Positions 8,252-17,420 of a stretch of 52,130 bases of DNA are shown piece after piece. The stretch spans positions 1 to 52,130 of the forward strand of contig JAGOMJ010000014.1 of the NCBI GenBank assembly GCA_017993615.1. The letters are read 5' to 3'. Position 1 is the stretch's first letter, and every line of letters starts with the position of its first letter. The notes below the pieces were generated by a model. The model was not told the origin of the DNA. It ran no database searches and worked only from the letters and a program-made list of their open reading frames with translations. Origin of the DNA: Smithella sp. (GTDB taxonomy: Bacteria > Desulfobacterota > Syntrophia > Syntrophales > Smithellaceae). Both the position numbers and the translations under genes were made by a program.

Positions 8252-9016
8252 TTATCCTTCGTCATTTTGGGATTCTTCTTTTTTCGTCTCGGCAAATTTG
8301 GAAACAAATATGCTTATTTCATACAGGATCATGAGAGGAATTGCCATTAATATCTGGCTCAGGGCGTCCGGCGAAGGCGTCAGGACTGCGGCAACCAGAA
8401 AGATAACAAGAATCGCGTATCGCCTCTGTCTGGAAAGCTTGGCTGCATTGACGATCCCCAGTTTGGTCAGAAAAAAAATGAAAATCGGCAATTCAAAAGA
8501 CAAACCGAACCCGAGCAGGAACGTTACAAAAAGAGACAAATAATCCTTAAACGAAAGCATCGCCTGCAAGTATTCATTATTGAAACTGACAAAAAATTTG
8601 AACGCCGTGGGCAAAACGATAAAATACCCAAAGAGAACGCCTCCGATAAAAAGCAGAGATGAAGAAATGACAAACGGGACAACATACTGCTTTTCTTTCG
8701 GAAGCAGTCCCGGTGAAAGGAATTTCCATACCTGATACAGAATGTAGGGACTGGTAATGATCAGGGAAGCAAAAAAAGCGATTTTCATGTACGTGAAAAA
8801 GGCTTCCGTCAAACCGATATAGACAAGATGACTGTCTTTCGACAACACTTGAGTCAGCGGACGGGTCATCACATCAAAAATCAGGTCTTTAAAATAATAA
8901 CAGACACCGAAACCGGCCGCCAGCGCAATTAAAGAACGGGTGAGCCTTTTGCGCAGTTCCAGCAAATGATCGGTCAGAGACATTTTTTGATCTTCGGCGG
9001 CCTGGGTATTGTCCAT
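8252..9016 (-). CDS. tatC: Sec-independent protein translocase TatC
   Basis: Receptor core of the twin-arginine translocase, which exports folded proteins across the inner membrane. The 254 residues contain the N-terminal signature LTDHLLELRKRL (about 14-25) and six hydrophobic membrane segments. The ATG at 9016 lacks a clear ribosome-binding site; an in-frame ATG at 8983 (MSLTDHLLEL) would give the commoner family N-terminus and is a possible alternative. It lies 61 bases downstream of tatA in the same direction. Confidence 0.96.
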   Translation of the reverse strand: MDNTQAAEDQKMSLTDHLLELRKRLTRSLIALAAGFGVCYYFKDLIFDVMTRPLTQVLSKDSHLVYIGLTEAFFTYMKIAFFASLIITSPYILYQVWKFLSPGLLPKEKQYVVPFVISSSLLFIGGVLFGYFIVLPTAFKFFVSFNNEYLQAMLSFKDYLSLFVTFLLGFGLSFELPIFIFFLTKLGIVNAAKLSRQRRYAILVIFLVAAVLTPSPDALSQILMAIPLMILYEISIFVSKFAETKKEESQNDEG

Positions 9017-9077
9017 AGTTTGACGTTTTGCCTTTTGCAGCGTTGATAGTCAGAGCGAATCAGTTTATCGTTTGGAT

Positions 9078-9338
9078 TTATTCAGATGAATCGGATTTTA
9101 CGTTGTCATGATCGGGCTTCTTCATTAAAAGAGAATTCTTCCATTCGTCGTCATTCTTCGGTTTTTCATCCACTTTGACGGCGTCCTTGATATCTTCAGT
9201 CACTCCGTCAGCCGCTCTGCGGAATTCGCTGAAGCCTTTACCAAGAGACTTGGCCAGATCGGGCAGTTTCTTAGGACCGACAACCAGAAGAGCAATTATC
9301 GCAATAATTATCAGTTCCTGCATCCCTATGCCAAACAT
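9078..9338 (-). CDS. tatA: Twin-arginine translocase subunit TatA/TatB family
   Basis: Small membrane protein forming the Tat pore or its receptor partner. A hydrophobic N-terminal helix ([20 protein letters not shown]) leads to the [15 protein letters not shown] hinge and amphipathic helix, then an acidic/basic tail; 86 residues. The start is supported by GGAGAGGA about 8 bases upstream. Glu at position 8 and the MFGIG start are also seen in TatB, so TatA versus TatB is not settled by sequence alone. No second tatA/B copy lies nearby. Confidence 0.93.
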   Translation of the reverse strand: MFGIGMQELIIIAIIALLVVGPKKLPDLAKSLGKGFSEFRRAADGVTEDIKDAVKVDEKPKNDDEWKNSLLMKKPDHDNVKSDSSE

Positions 9339-9368
9339 CGTGTATCCTCTCCGGGCAACTTTTGTATT

Positions 9369-9396
9369 CCTATATATTGATTGCTGTTTTTGTCAA
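9369..9396 (-). promoter_or_regulatory. Promoter of tatA-tatC-mrcA
   Basis: On the minus strand, TTGACA (9396-9391) is separated by 16 bases from TATAGG (9374-9369). It lies about 30 bases before the tatA start, in the AT-rich divergent gap between tatA and the plus-strand HDAC-like gene. I see no equally good plus-strand promoter in 9397-9574. Confidence 0.6.
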
Positions 9397-9574
9397 TGTT
9401 TTTTGTCGCAGACTTTTTTGAATTTTCCGAATTCATCAAACAGCGATCAAACGAACAAAAACGTCCATTTTATCTTTTCCTGTTTTAAAGCGGTGATTTC
9501 TTTTGCTCTTTGCAACTATTTATGGTAAACGGAATTAACTTTTTTTAACGGCATTTTTACCGAAGAAGGTTCAC

Positions 9575-10633
9575 TTGTCCAGGAAAACAGGCGTCGTCAA
9601 AGATGGAAAATACATGCAGCATTCGATGGGTTTTGCTCATCCCGAAAGCCCGGAGAGGCTCGCCGTCATTTACGAAATGCTGGAAAACCCGCTGATGTCC
9701 TGGAAATTCACGCCGATCGAACCGCGTGAAGCCACTCACGAAGAAATTGAAAGGATTCATGCTCGCTCTTATGTGGACTTTATCGCCAGCACCGCGGGCA
9801 AGCGCAGCGTTTTTCTCGATCCCGACACATCGACATCTCCGGAAACTTACGACGCCGCAAAGCTAGCCGCCGGCGGTGTCTGCAATGCCATTGACAGCGT
9901 CATGAAAGGCGACGTGGATAACGCTTTTGCTTTTGTCAGACCGCCGGGACACCATGCGGAAAAAGATACGGCCGCCGGCTTCTGCGTTTTCAATAATATC
10001 GCCATCGGGGCCATGCATGCCATCCAAAAACACAATTTAAAGCGAATTCTGATTGTCGACTGGGATCTGCATCACGGTAACGGCACCCAGCACAGTTTTT
10101 ACGGGGATCAGCGCGTTTTATATTTTTCCACGCATCAATATCCCTATTATCCGGGAACGGGAAGCATTTCGGAAACCGGCCGGGGCCAGGGCGAATATTA
10201 TACGATCAATGTCCCCCTGACCATGTCTGTCGGCGATGCGGTCTTTGTCAAGATATTCCGGAAGATTCTTGAACCCGTGGCGCTGGAATTCAAACCTGAA
10301 TTGATCCTGCTGTCCGCCGGTTTTGATACGTATTATCAGGATCCGCTGGGCGCAATGCAGGTCACGCCGGAGGGCTACGCCGCTATGACGCGTATCCTTC
10401 TCAATATTGCCGACACCTGCTGTCAGGGACGTTTTGTAGCCGTCCTGGAAGGAGGATATCATCTGAGCGGACTGGTCAAGTCGGTAAAAGCCGTCTTGAA
10501 CGAAATGCTGGATGAAACCCATTTCTCGGAAGAACGCTTGTCTCTGATGGAGAAAGACGTGGATGAAAGAACAACGGAATCCGTGATCGATAAGGTGATC
10601 ACCAGAATAAATCCCTACTGGAAAGTTTTTTAA
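9575..10633 (+). CDS. Histone deacetylase-family (AcuC/HdaH-like) hydrolase
   Basis: Zinc amidohydrolase of the arginase/deacetylase fold; bacterial members remove acetyl groups from polyamines, small amides or protein lysines. The 352 residues show RPPGHHAEKDTAAGFC (tandem His 126-127), DWDLHHGNGTQ (D164 and H166 metal ligands), STHQYPYYPGTG and SAGFDTYYQDPLG (D251 ligand), and end with EGGYHLSGL. The start is TTG at 9575 with GAAGG upstream. Its stop is only 15 bases before gatC, so it appears to lead the gat operon. The substrate cannot be told from sequence. Confidence 0.9.
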   Translation: MSRKTGVVKDGKYMQHSMGFAHPESPERLAVIYEMLENPLMSWKFTPIEPREATHEEIERIHARSYVDFIASTAGKRSVFLDPDTSTSPETYDAAKLAAGGVCNAIDSVMKGDVDNAFAFVRPPGHHAEKDTAAGFCVFNNIAIGAMHAIQKHNLKRILIVDWDLHHGNGTQHSFYGDQRVLYFSTHQYPYYPGTGSISETGRGQGEYYTINVPLTMSVGDAVFVKIFRKILEPVALEFKPELILLSAGFDTYYQDPLGAMQVTPEGYAAMTRILLNIADTCCQGRFVAVLEGGYHLSGLVKSVKAVLNEMLDETHFSEERLSLMEKDVDERTTESVIDKVITRINPYWKVF

Positions 10634-10648
10634 AGGAGATGATGTTTT

Positions 10649-10936
10649 TTGAAAATAAGTTCCCGCGAAGTTGAGTATGTGGCTCATTTGGCGCGTCTGG
10701 AAATAACGGACGCAGAAAAAGAGAAATTTACGGCTCAGTTAAACGACATTCTGCTCTATATTGATAAGTTGAACGAACTGGATACCGGGGATGTGAAACC
10801 GATAAGCCATGCAATCAGCATAACCAATGCGTTTCGCGAAGATAAGATATCAAACTCCATCGGCACCCGGGAGGCATTGGCCAATGCGCCGGACACCCGA
10901 GGTGAGTTCTTCCGCGTCCCCAAAGTAATCGATTAA
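10649..10936 (+). CDS. gatC: Asp/Glu-tRNA amidotransferase subunit C
   Basis: Small subunit that clamps GatA and GatB in the GatCAB complex, which converts Glu-tRNA(Gln) and/or Asp-tRNA(Asn) to the amidated form. The 95 residues hold the family hallmarks VEYVAHLARLEIT, LNDILLYIDKLNELDT and the C-terminal RGEFFRVPKVID. The TTG start at 10649 is chosen because AAAGGAGAT ends 8 bases upstream; the nearby ATG at 10642 is in another frame. It precedes gatA by 61 bases. Confidence 0.95.
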   Translation: MKISSREVEYVAHLARLEITDAEKEKFTAQLNDILLYIDKLNELDTGDVKPISHAISITNAFREDKISNSIGTREALANAPDTRGEFFRVPKVID

Positions 10937-10997
10937 AATCTCGTCCGAAATCACAACGTTGACTATTCCAGGCCCTAATTAAATATAAAGGAATTTT

Positions 10998-12455
10998 ATG
11001 AAGTTGAATCAGTTAACCATTCATGAACTGCAGAAAAGAATCAAAACCGGCGAAACATCGGCCACGCAAATTACTCATGATGTTTTTGCCAGAATCAATG
11101 CTGTCGACGAAAAGGTTCATGCCTATATTCGTCTGATGCAGGAAGAGGCTTTTCAGGCCGCGTCAAAAGCGGATGAAGACATTAAACAAGGTGACATAAG
11201 AGCTTTAACCGGCATTCCTATCGCTCTGAAAGACATTGTCTGCACCAAAGGCATTCCCACCACCTGCGGATCGCGCATTCTGCATAATTTTATTCCGCCG
11301 TATGATGCAACGGTCGTGGAAAGACTGCGCAAGGCTGGAGCGATATTTGTCGGCAAGGCCAATATGGATGAATTCGCAATGGGTTCGTCCACGGAAACTT
11401 CCTATTTCGGTGCCACACGCAATCCATGGGATCTGGAACGGATTCCCGGGGGCTCCAGCGGCGGGTCCGCCGCCGCGGTTGCCGCCGATGAATGCATCGC
11501 CTCCATCGGTTCCGATACCGGCGGCTCCATCCGTCAACCGGCGGCGCTTTGCGGTACTGTCGGCATGAAACCGACCTACGGACGGGTGTCGCGCTTCGGT
11601 CTGATTGCTTTTGCCTCATCGCTTGATCAGATCGGACCGTTTACCAAAGATGTCGAGGACTGCGCCATCATGATGAATGTGCTGGCCGGGTATGATCCGA
11701 AAGAATCCACTTCCGTGAACGAGGAAGTTCCCGATTATCGGCAATTTGTCGGGCGCGACATCAAAGGCTGGAAAATCGGCATCCCGAAGGAATATTTTAT
11801 CGACGGCATTGATCCGGGAGTCCATGCCGCCATTAAGAAAGCGATTACCGTCATTGAACAGAGCGGTGGCCAGTGCGTGGATATTTCACTGCCTCATACA
11901 CAATACTGTGTGGCAACCTATTATATTATTGCTCCGGCGGAAGCCAGTTCCAATCTGGCGCGCTATGACGGCGTCCGGTACGGGCTTCGGGCACAAGATG
12001 TCCGGGATCTTTTGATGATGTATAAAGAATCCCGCAAGCAGGGTTTCGGCGCGGAAGTAAAAAGAAGAATTATGATCGGCACCTATGCCTTGTCCGCGGG
12101 ATATTATGACGCCTATTACAAAAAAGCTTCGCAGGTGAGGGCTCTGATCAAGAAGGATTTCGACAAAGCGTTTAAAATTTGCGACGTGATTATGACGCCT
12201 ACATCCCCGACACCGGCTTTTAAAATCGGCGAAAAAACAGATGATCCGCTGCAAATGTATCTTTCCGATATTTTCACCATCTCGGCCAACCTGGCGGGAA
12301 TACCGGGAATCTCGGTTCCCTGCGGATTTAGTTCGAGCGGTCTGCCGATCGGAGTGCAGTTTCTGGCGAGCCATTTTGAAGAAGGCAAACTCATTCAAAT
12401 CGCCTCTGCTTACGAGAAAAACGCCAAGATTGAAAAGAGGAGACCTGCATTATAA
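10998..12455 (+). CDS. gatA: Glutamyl-tRNA(Gln) amidotransferase subunit A
   Basis: Glutaminase subunit releasing ammonia for tRNA-dependent amidation. The 485 residues have the amidase-signature triad: Lys78 in [11 protein letters not shown], the cis-Ser153 in [13 protein letters not shown] and Ser177 in [13 protein letters not shown]. These numbers match the family (about 79/154/178). The presence of gatCAB implies that at least one of Gln-tRNA or Asn-tRNA is made indirectly (established knowledge). Its stop overlaps the gatB start in TAATG, giving translational coupling. Confidence 0.98.
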   Translation: MKLNQLTIHELQKRIKTGETSATQITHDVFARINAVDEKVHAYIRLMQEEAFQAASKADEDIKQGDIRALTGIPIALKDIVCTKGIPTTCGSRILHNFIPPYDATVVERLRKAGAIFVGKANMDEFAMGSSTETSYFGATRNPWDLERIPGGSSGGSAAAVAADECIASIGSDTGGSIRQPAALCGTVGMKPTYGRVSRFGLIAFASSLDQIGPFTKDVEDCAIMMNVLAGYDPKESTSVNEEVPDYRQFVGRDIKGWKIGIPKEYFIDGIDPGVHAAIKKAITVIEQSGGQCVDISLPHTQYCVATYYIIAPAEASSNLARYDGVRYGLRAQDVRDLLMMYKESRKQGFGAEVKRRIMIGTYALSAGYYDAYYKKASQVRALIKKDFDKAFKICDVIMTPTSPTPAFKIGEKTDDPLQMYLSDIFTISANLAGIPGISVPCGFSSSGLPIGVQFLASHFEEGKLIQIASAYEKNAKIEKRRPAL

Positions 12456-13897
12456 TGGATTTTGAAACAGTCATCGGGCTGGAAGTTCACGCCCAAATGT
12501 TAACGGACACGAAAATTTTCTGTAACTGCTCCACCAAATTCGGCGCTGCACCCAACAGCCACACCTGCCCGGTTTGTCTGGGCATGCCCGGCGTTTTGCC
12601 GGTACTGAATAAAAAAGTCGTGGAATACGCCCTGAAGATGGCACTGGCAACCAACTGCGAAATCAATAAATCATGCGAATTTGCGCGCAAGAATTACTTC
12701 TACCCCGATCTGCCCAAGGGGTACCAGATATCCCAGTATGCCTATCCGCTGGCCGAACACGGCTATGTCATGCTGGAGACGAATGGCGAGCAGAAAAAAA
12801 TCGGCATCACCCGGATTCACATGGAAGAAGACGCCGGCAAACTGCTGCATGACGAGCACAACCCGGTCAGTTACGTCGATTTAAACCGTACCGGCGTTCC
12901 GCTGATTGAAATTGTCAGCGAACCGGATATGCGTTCGCCGGAGGAAGCAGCCGATTATCTGAAACGCCTGCACGAAATTCTAGTGTATCTGGAAATTTGC
13001 GACGGCAACATGGAAGAAGGTTCCTTCCGCTGTGATGCCAACGTATCGATTCGTCCCAAAGGCCAGAAGGCATTCGGCACCCGGACCGAATTGAAAAACA
13101 TGAATTCCTTCCGCAATGTGCAGCGCGCGCTGGAATACGAAATCAAGCGCCAGCAATACCTGGTGGAAAACGGCGGCACAGTCATTCAGGAAACCCGGCT
13201 TTGGGATGACGCCCAGGGCGCCACCAATTCGATGCGCAGCAAGGAAGAAGCGCACGATTACCGTTACTTCCCCGATCCCGATCTTGTCCCCATCCTGGTT
13301 GATGAAGCGTGGGTGGAAAAAATCAGAAAAGAGCTTCCCGAACTGCCGCTGGCCAAACGGGAAAGATTCATCAAGGATTATCAAATACCGGCTTACGATG
13401 CCGGCGTGCTGACCGCCGACAAGGCGCTGGCTCTTTATTACGAAAAGGTGGTCAAACTCTGCAACAAACCCAAAATCGCCAGCAACTGGCTCATGGGAGA
13501 CGTTATGCGTTTTCTCAATGAAGATAAACGCTCTGTCCGCGAATGTCCCATCAAGGCCGAATCGCTGGCCGATATGATTCGATTGATTGAAGAAGGCGCC
13601 ATCAGCGGAAAGATGGCCAAGGAAGTTGTGGAGGATATGTATAAGACCGGCAAATCGCCGCAGAATATCATCAAGGAAAAGGGCCTGGTGCAGATTACCG
13701 ATAGAGATGCTCTGGTTAAAACAGCCAGCATAACCGTCGGTAAATATCCGCAGCAGCGTGATGATTATCGCGGTGGAGGCAGGGAAAAACTTTTTGGTTT
13801 TTTTGTCGGTCAGGTTATGAAAGAGACCAAGGGCAAAGCCAATCCGCAGCTTGTCAATGAAATCCTGAAAGAAATTCTTGATAAGAAAGATGATTAA
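12455..13897 (+). CDS. gatB: Asp/Glu-tRNA amidotransferase subunit B
   Basis: Binds and phosphorylates the mischarged aminoacyl-tRNA, then amidates it with ammonia from GatA. The 480 residues start with [14 protein letters not shown] and a zinc site of four Cys (C23, C25, C38, C41). They continue with [19 protein letters not shown] and end in the helical and YqeY-like tRNA-binding tail ([18 protein letters not shown]). Its end overlaps mtnA by 8 bases. Confidence 0.98.
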   Translation: MDFETVIGLEVHAQMLTDTKIFCNCSTKFGAAPNSHTCPVCLGMPGVLPVLNKKVVEYALKMALATNCEINKSCEFARKNYFYPDLPKGYQISQYAYPLAEHGYVMLETNGEQKKIGITRIHMEEDAGKLLHDEHNPVSYVDLNRTGVPLIEIVSEPDMRSPEEAADYLKRLHEILVYLEICDGNMEEGSFRCDANVSIRPKGQKAFGTRTELKNMNSFRNVQRALEYEIKRQQYLVENGGTVIQETRLWDDAQGATNSMRSKEEAHDYRYFPDPDLVPILVDEAWVEKIRKELPELPLAKRERFIKDYQIPAYDAGVLTADKALALYYEKVVKLCNKPKIASNWLMGDVMRFLNEDKRSVRECPIKAESLADMIRLIEEGAISGKMAKEVVEDMYKTGKSPQNIIKEKGLVQITDRDALVKTASITVGKYPQQRDDYRGGGREKLFGFFVGQVMKETKGKANPQLVNEILKEILDKKDD

Positions 13898-14939
13898 AAC
13901 AATTTTCTGGAAAAACAATGCGGTCGTTTTAATCGACCAGAAAGCTCTGCCGCTTGCCGAGAAATATATAGTCTGCAAATCATACAAAGCAGTGATTGCC
14001 TGTATTAAAGATTTGACTGTGCGCGGAGCTCCCGCCATCGGCGTTGCCGCTGCGATGGGCGCCGCTCTGGGAGCGATTCATCTTGCCTCTTTATCGCCGG
14101 ATAAATTCCGGAAAAAGTTTTACGCCATTTGTGATGAGATTGCCCAGGCACGCCCCACGGCACGCAATCTTTTCTGGGCGCTGGAGCGCATGAAAAAAAT
14201 TGTCAGTCATTCAAGTCAACTATCCCAACGAGATATAGTCAAAGAACTAATCAAAAAAGCCAAGCATATCTGCTCCGAAGATATAGCCATCAATCAACAA
14301 ATGGGGAAAAACGGAAGCCGGATAATTGCCGACGGCGACAATATTCTGACGCACTGCAATGCCGGCGCGCTGGCGACAGCCGGATACGGAACGGCGCTGG
14401 GCGTCATTCGTGCAGCCCGTAAACAAGGCAAAAAACTGCACGTTTACGTGGACGAGACCAGACCTGTCCTGCAGGGCGCACGGCTTACCGCCTGGGAACT
14501 CAAAAAAGAAAAAATCCCTTACACACTAATCACCGATAATATGGCGGGATTTCTCATGCAGCAGAAAAAAATAGACAAGATTATCGTCGGGGCAGACAGA
14601 ATTGCGGCCAACGGCGACACGGCCAATAAAATCGGCACCTATTCTCTGGCGGTCCTGGCGCAGGCTCACGGCGTTCCTCTCTACATTGCGGCGCCGCTTT
14701 CCACGATTGACGTTTCATTAAAAACAGGAGACTCGATTCCCATCGAAGAAAGGAAAAGCGATGAGGTGGCACATCTTCAAGGAACCCGCAGCGCTCCCAG
14801 GGGAACGATCGTTTATAATCCGGCATTTGACATCACGCCCGCCCGGCTGATCACGGCGATGATCACAGAGAAAGGAATTTTAAGAAAACCTTTCCGCGCA
14901 TCCATTGCCCGTCTGTATAAAGGAGAAAGGGGATCATGA
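13890..14939 (+). CDS. mtnA: S-methyl-5-thioribose-1-phosphate isomerase
   Basis: Isomerises 5-methylthioribose-1-phosphate to the ribulose form in methionine salvage; same fold as eIF2B subunits. The 349 residues carry RGAPAIG (45-51), the catalytic Cys156 in [14 protein letters not shown] and Asp236 in [18 protein letters not shown], matching the known Cys/Asp pair. I choose the ATG at 13890, within the gatB end; a TTG at 13878 is also in frame. No other salvage gene (mtnB, C, D, K) is seen nearby. Some anaerobes use this enzyme in alternative methylthio routes, and a related-sugar isomerase role cannot be excluded. Confidence 0.9.
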   Translation: MIKTIFWKNNAVVLIDQKALPLAEKYIVCKSYKAVIACIKDLTVRGAPAIGVAAAMGAALGAIHLASLSPDKFRKKFYAICDEIAQARPTARNLFWALERMKKIVSHSSQLSQRDIVKELIKKAKHICSEDIAINQQMGKNGSRIIADGDNILTHCNAGALATAGYGTALGVIRAARKQGKKLHVYVDETRPVLQGARLTAWELKKEKIPYTLITDNMAGFLMQQKKIDKIIVGADRIAANGDTANKIGTYSLAVLAQAHGVPLYIAAPLSTIDVSLKTGDSIPIEERKSDEVAHLQGTRSAPRGTIVYNPAFDITPARLITAMITEKGILRKPFRASIARLYKGERGS

Positions 14940-15550
14940 AATTATTCCTTTTTGATTTTGACGGCGTGCTTGTCGACTCGCTTGACGTTTATGAAAAAAC
15001 GGTCAAGGACAACCTTCAAAAAATTAAACAACCTGTTGTACAAAGCCGGGAGGAATTTCTGGAACTCTTTGAAGACAATTTCTATACCTCGCTGAAAAAC
15101 AAGGGCATTGATCTGAATGTGTTTATGAAAGCCGCCGAGGATATTCTCGCGCAGGTCCGGATCACGGACATGAAACCGTTTCCGGATGTTGCGCCGGTTA
15201 TCGAAACGCTGCACAAGAACCACTGCCTGATTGTTGTTTCCTCCAATGATTATGCCTCCATCAAAGAGGCCCTTGATTTATTTCATTTCAATGATTATTT
15301 CCGGGACATACTCGGTTCCGATTTCATGTTCAGCAAAAAAGAAAAGATTCTTTATGCCGCGGAAAAATATCATGTGGAACCCAATAAAATATATTATATT
15401 GGCGATACGACCGGCGATATCAAGGAAGGAAAGCAGGCCGGGGTAAAAACCGTGGGAGTGACCTGGGGATGGCACAGCAGAGAAAGAATGGCTGCTGCCG
15501 AACCGGATTACCTGTTCGATACGCCCGGCGAACTTTTGCAACTAAGCTAG
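14936..15550 (+). CDS. HAD-family hydrolase (phosphoglycolate phosphatase-like)
   Basis: Phosphatase of the HAD superfamily, subfamily I. Motif I is DFDGVLVDS (nucleophile D7, D9), motif II is VVSSND, motif III Lys lies in KKEKILYAAEKY, and motif IV is YIGDTTGDIKEGKQAG. The 204 residues include a helical cap of the usual size. The ATG overlaps the mtnA stop (ATGA), giving translational coupling. It may act on a phosphosugar from the MtnA reaction or be a general phosphatase; the sequence does not decide. Confidence 0.88.
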   Translation: MKLFLFDFDGVLVDSLDVYEKTVKDNLQKIKQPVVQSREEFLELFEDNFYTSLKNKGIDLNVFMKAAEDILAQVRITDMKPFPDVAPVIETLHKNHCLIVVSSNDYASIKEALDLFHFNDYFRDILGSDFMFSKKEKILYAAEKYHVEPNKIYYIGDTTGDIKEGKQAGVKTVGVTWGWHSRERMAAAEPDYLFDTPGELLQLS

Positions 15551-15560
15551 GTTTTTAAAC

Positions 15561-15842
15561 ATGAATGATTTACTGGCATATATCAGCAACTGGTCTGTTC
15601 TGAAATGGGTTGTGCTTGTGCTGATTGCCGGATTTATCGGACAATTCGGCAGAATGGCGGCTGAAGCCATCGCCAAAAAAATCCGTGCAGGCCGGCCCCA
15701 ACAGGAAAACAAAACAATAAAGCCGGAAACTCCCTTGCAGACTCCGGCACCGCAGCCTGTATCATCCGGTGACCTTCCCGACAAAAAACTCCTCAAAGCG
15801 ATTGCCAAAGCGAAAAAAAAGGAGGCGAAAAAAAAAGAGTAA
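15561..15842 (+). CDS. Small membrane protein of unknown function
   Basis: I do not recognise this protein. Its 93 residues start with one hydrophobic segment (about residues 12-28, VLKWVVLVLIAGFIGQFG). A Pro/Gln-rich linker follows, then a Lys/Ala tail (LLKAIAKAKKKEAKKKE), so it is probably an inner-membrane anchor with a basic cytoplasmic end (inference). It follows the HAD gene by 10 bases and closes the plus-strand cluster; its stop is 1 base from the stop of the convergent formiminotransferase gene. Confidence 0.75.
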   Translation: MNDLLAYISNWSVLKWVVLVLIAGFIGQFGRMAAEAIAKKIRAGRPQQENKTIKPETPLQTPAPQPVSSGDLPDKKLLKAIAKAKKKEAKKKE

Positions 15843-15843
15843 C

Positions 15844-16746
15844 CTATTCCGACAGGCGCCTGATGTGTGTTTCCAGCAGACGATTCTCATCAAAATCTTT
15901 CAGTCTGAGATATTCTGGCGTCGCACCGGCAAAAGCGCATTTCGGCGCCAATCCGATTAACTCCGATTCCAAAATCTGCGCACCGCCTTCAGCCGCGAGA
16001 GCTTTCACCCGGTCAAAGACGGTTTTCAAGGGTGTTTCCTTACAATCGGTCAGATTGACCGAGACCTGCGCCAGTCTTCGTCTTTTCAGCATCACTCCGA
16101 TCGCCCGCACATTCTTCAATCCACCGCCCTTCTCTCTGATGCGCGAGGCGATATGCCGCGCCAGAAGCAGATCGTCAGAGACCAGATTGATATTGTAGGC
16201 AACCAATAAATCCCGCGCCCCTACAGCGGTGGCGCCGGACCGCGCGTTGAATTGATTTTCTCCCGCATCGGGAAGGCTTTCCGTAGAAGACATTTTATCA
16301 GCCAGTCTTTCATAACCGCCGCGGCGGACATCGGGAAGTTCAACATTCCGACCGTTGCGCGCAGCGTAACCGTAAAAATACACCGGCACGCCGAACCGCT
16401 GGGAAAACCGCATGCCGAACGCATGAGCCAGTTCAACGGCATCTTTCATTTTTGCCCGGCCCAGCGGAATAAAAGGAACGACATCGACGGCACCCAGCCG
16501 CGGGTGAACGCCCGACTGTTGCCGCATATCGATTAATTCCAGGGCCTTTCCACAGGCGGCCAGTGTCGCGTCCAGCACATCATCGGGTTTTCCCAAAAAA
16601 GTAAAAACACTTCTGTTATGATCGGCGTCCCCGCTGAAATCGGCTAAACGGACGCCGGGAAACATTTTAAAAACAGAAACAATGGATAAGATTTTTTTGT
16701 CATCGCGTCCTTCACTGAAGTTCGGTACGCATTCAATGATCTTCAT
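15844..16746 (-). CDS. ftcD: Glutamate formimidoyltransferase (single-domain)
   Basis: Transfers a formimino group between formiminoglutamate and tetrahydrofolate, linking histidine or purine breakdown to C1 metabolism. The 300 residues contain VPNFSEGRD (7-15), DHNRSVFTF and the catalytic His81 in SGVHPRLGAVDVVPFIPL. It covers only the N- and middle formiminotransferase subdomains and lacks the cyclodeaminase part of the animal enzyme. The gene starts 2 bases after the phosphatase stop. No hut gene is nearby. Confidence 0.92.
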   Translation of the reverse strand: MKIIECVPNFSEGRDDKKILSIVSVFKMFPGVRLADFSGDADHNRSVFTFLGKPDDVLDATLAACGKALELIDMRQQSGVHPRLGAVDVVPFIPLGRAKMKDAVELAHAFGMRFSQRFGVPVYFYGYAARNGRNVELPDVRRGGYERLADKMSSTESLPDAGENQFNARSGATAVGARDLLVAYNINLVSDDLLLARHIASRIREKGGGLKNVRAIGVMLKRRRLAQVSVNLTDCKETPLKTVFDRVKALAAEGGAQILESELIGLAPKCAFAGATPEYLRLKDFDENRLLETHIRRLSE

Positions 16747-16748
16747 GT

Positions 16749-17393
16749 CTATGCCTGATAAATTTTTAAGCCCGGAAATTCGATACAGGTCAGTTTCCCG
16801 CCGTAAACTGCGCCGGTATCAATGCCGATCTTGTTTTTGTCAATCAGGGGGGTCATTAACGGCGTGTGACCGAACACAACCGTCTTGTCAAAGTCTTTTT
16901 CTGTATTGATAAACTCGTACCGGATCCATAATAGATCGTTTTGCGACTGTTCCGCGACCGGAATCCCTGGTCTGAGACCGGCATGAACAAAAATATATTT
17001 TTCGGTTTCATAATACGGCAGAAGGGTTTCAAAGAATTTCCGGTGCCTTGCGGACATTTTACGTTTTCTTTCCTTGATATCATCGGACAAAAATATTTCA
17101 TAGGAACGCAGGGTCTGCATGCCGCCGTTTCTCAGATAAATCTCTTCATCCACGCCCTCCAGATAATTCATAAACATTTGTTCGTGATTGCCGAGCAAAC
17201 AAACTATGTTTTCATGCGAATCCTGCAGGCCGGAAACATAATCGACAACGTCCCTGCTGAATTCACCGCGGTCGACGTAATCGCCGATAAACACCAGGGT
17301 GTCTTTTTTGAAATCGATGTCAATATCCGATATCAGCGTTTTAAGCTTTGTCAGACAACCGTGAATATCGCCGATGGCATAGATTTTCCCCAT
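16749..17393 (-). CDS. PPP-family metallophosphatase (Ser/Thr phosphatase-like)
   Basis: Bimetal phosphoesterase resembling bacterial PrpA/ApaH-type enzymes. It shows the three PPP motifs GDIHG (8-12), GDYVDRG (37-43) and GNHE (68-71), plus the later metal His residues in FVHAG and FGHTPL. The 214 residues are typical for bacterial diadenosine-tetraphosphatase or protein phosphatases. The ATG at 17393 has GGGAGCAG about 9 bases upstream. It lies between ftsY and ftcD, all co-directional. Substrate is unknown. Confidence 0.88.
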   Translation of the reverse strand: MGKIYAIGDIHGCLTKLKTLISDIDIDFKKDTLVFIGDYVDRGEFSRDVVDYVSGLQDSHENIVCLLGNHEQMFMNYLEGVDEEIYLRNGGMQTLRSYEIFLSDDIKERKRKMSARHRKFFETLLPYYETEKYIFVHAGLRPGIPVAEQSQNDLLWIRYEFINTEKDFDKTVVFGHTPLMTPLIDKNKIGIDTGAVYGGKLTCIEFPGLKIYQA

Positions 17394-17420
17394 ATGGATC
17401 TGCTCCCGTTGCCTCGGCTC

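Noticed and set aside
12980-14038. 352-residue minus-strand frame opposite gatB and mtnA
   Set aside because: Antisense to two well-conserved genes; Phe-rich shadow with no domain signal.
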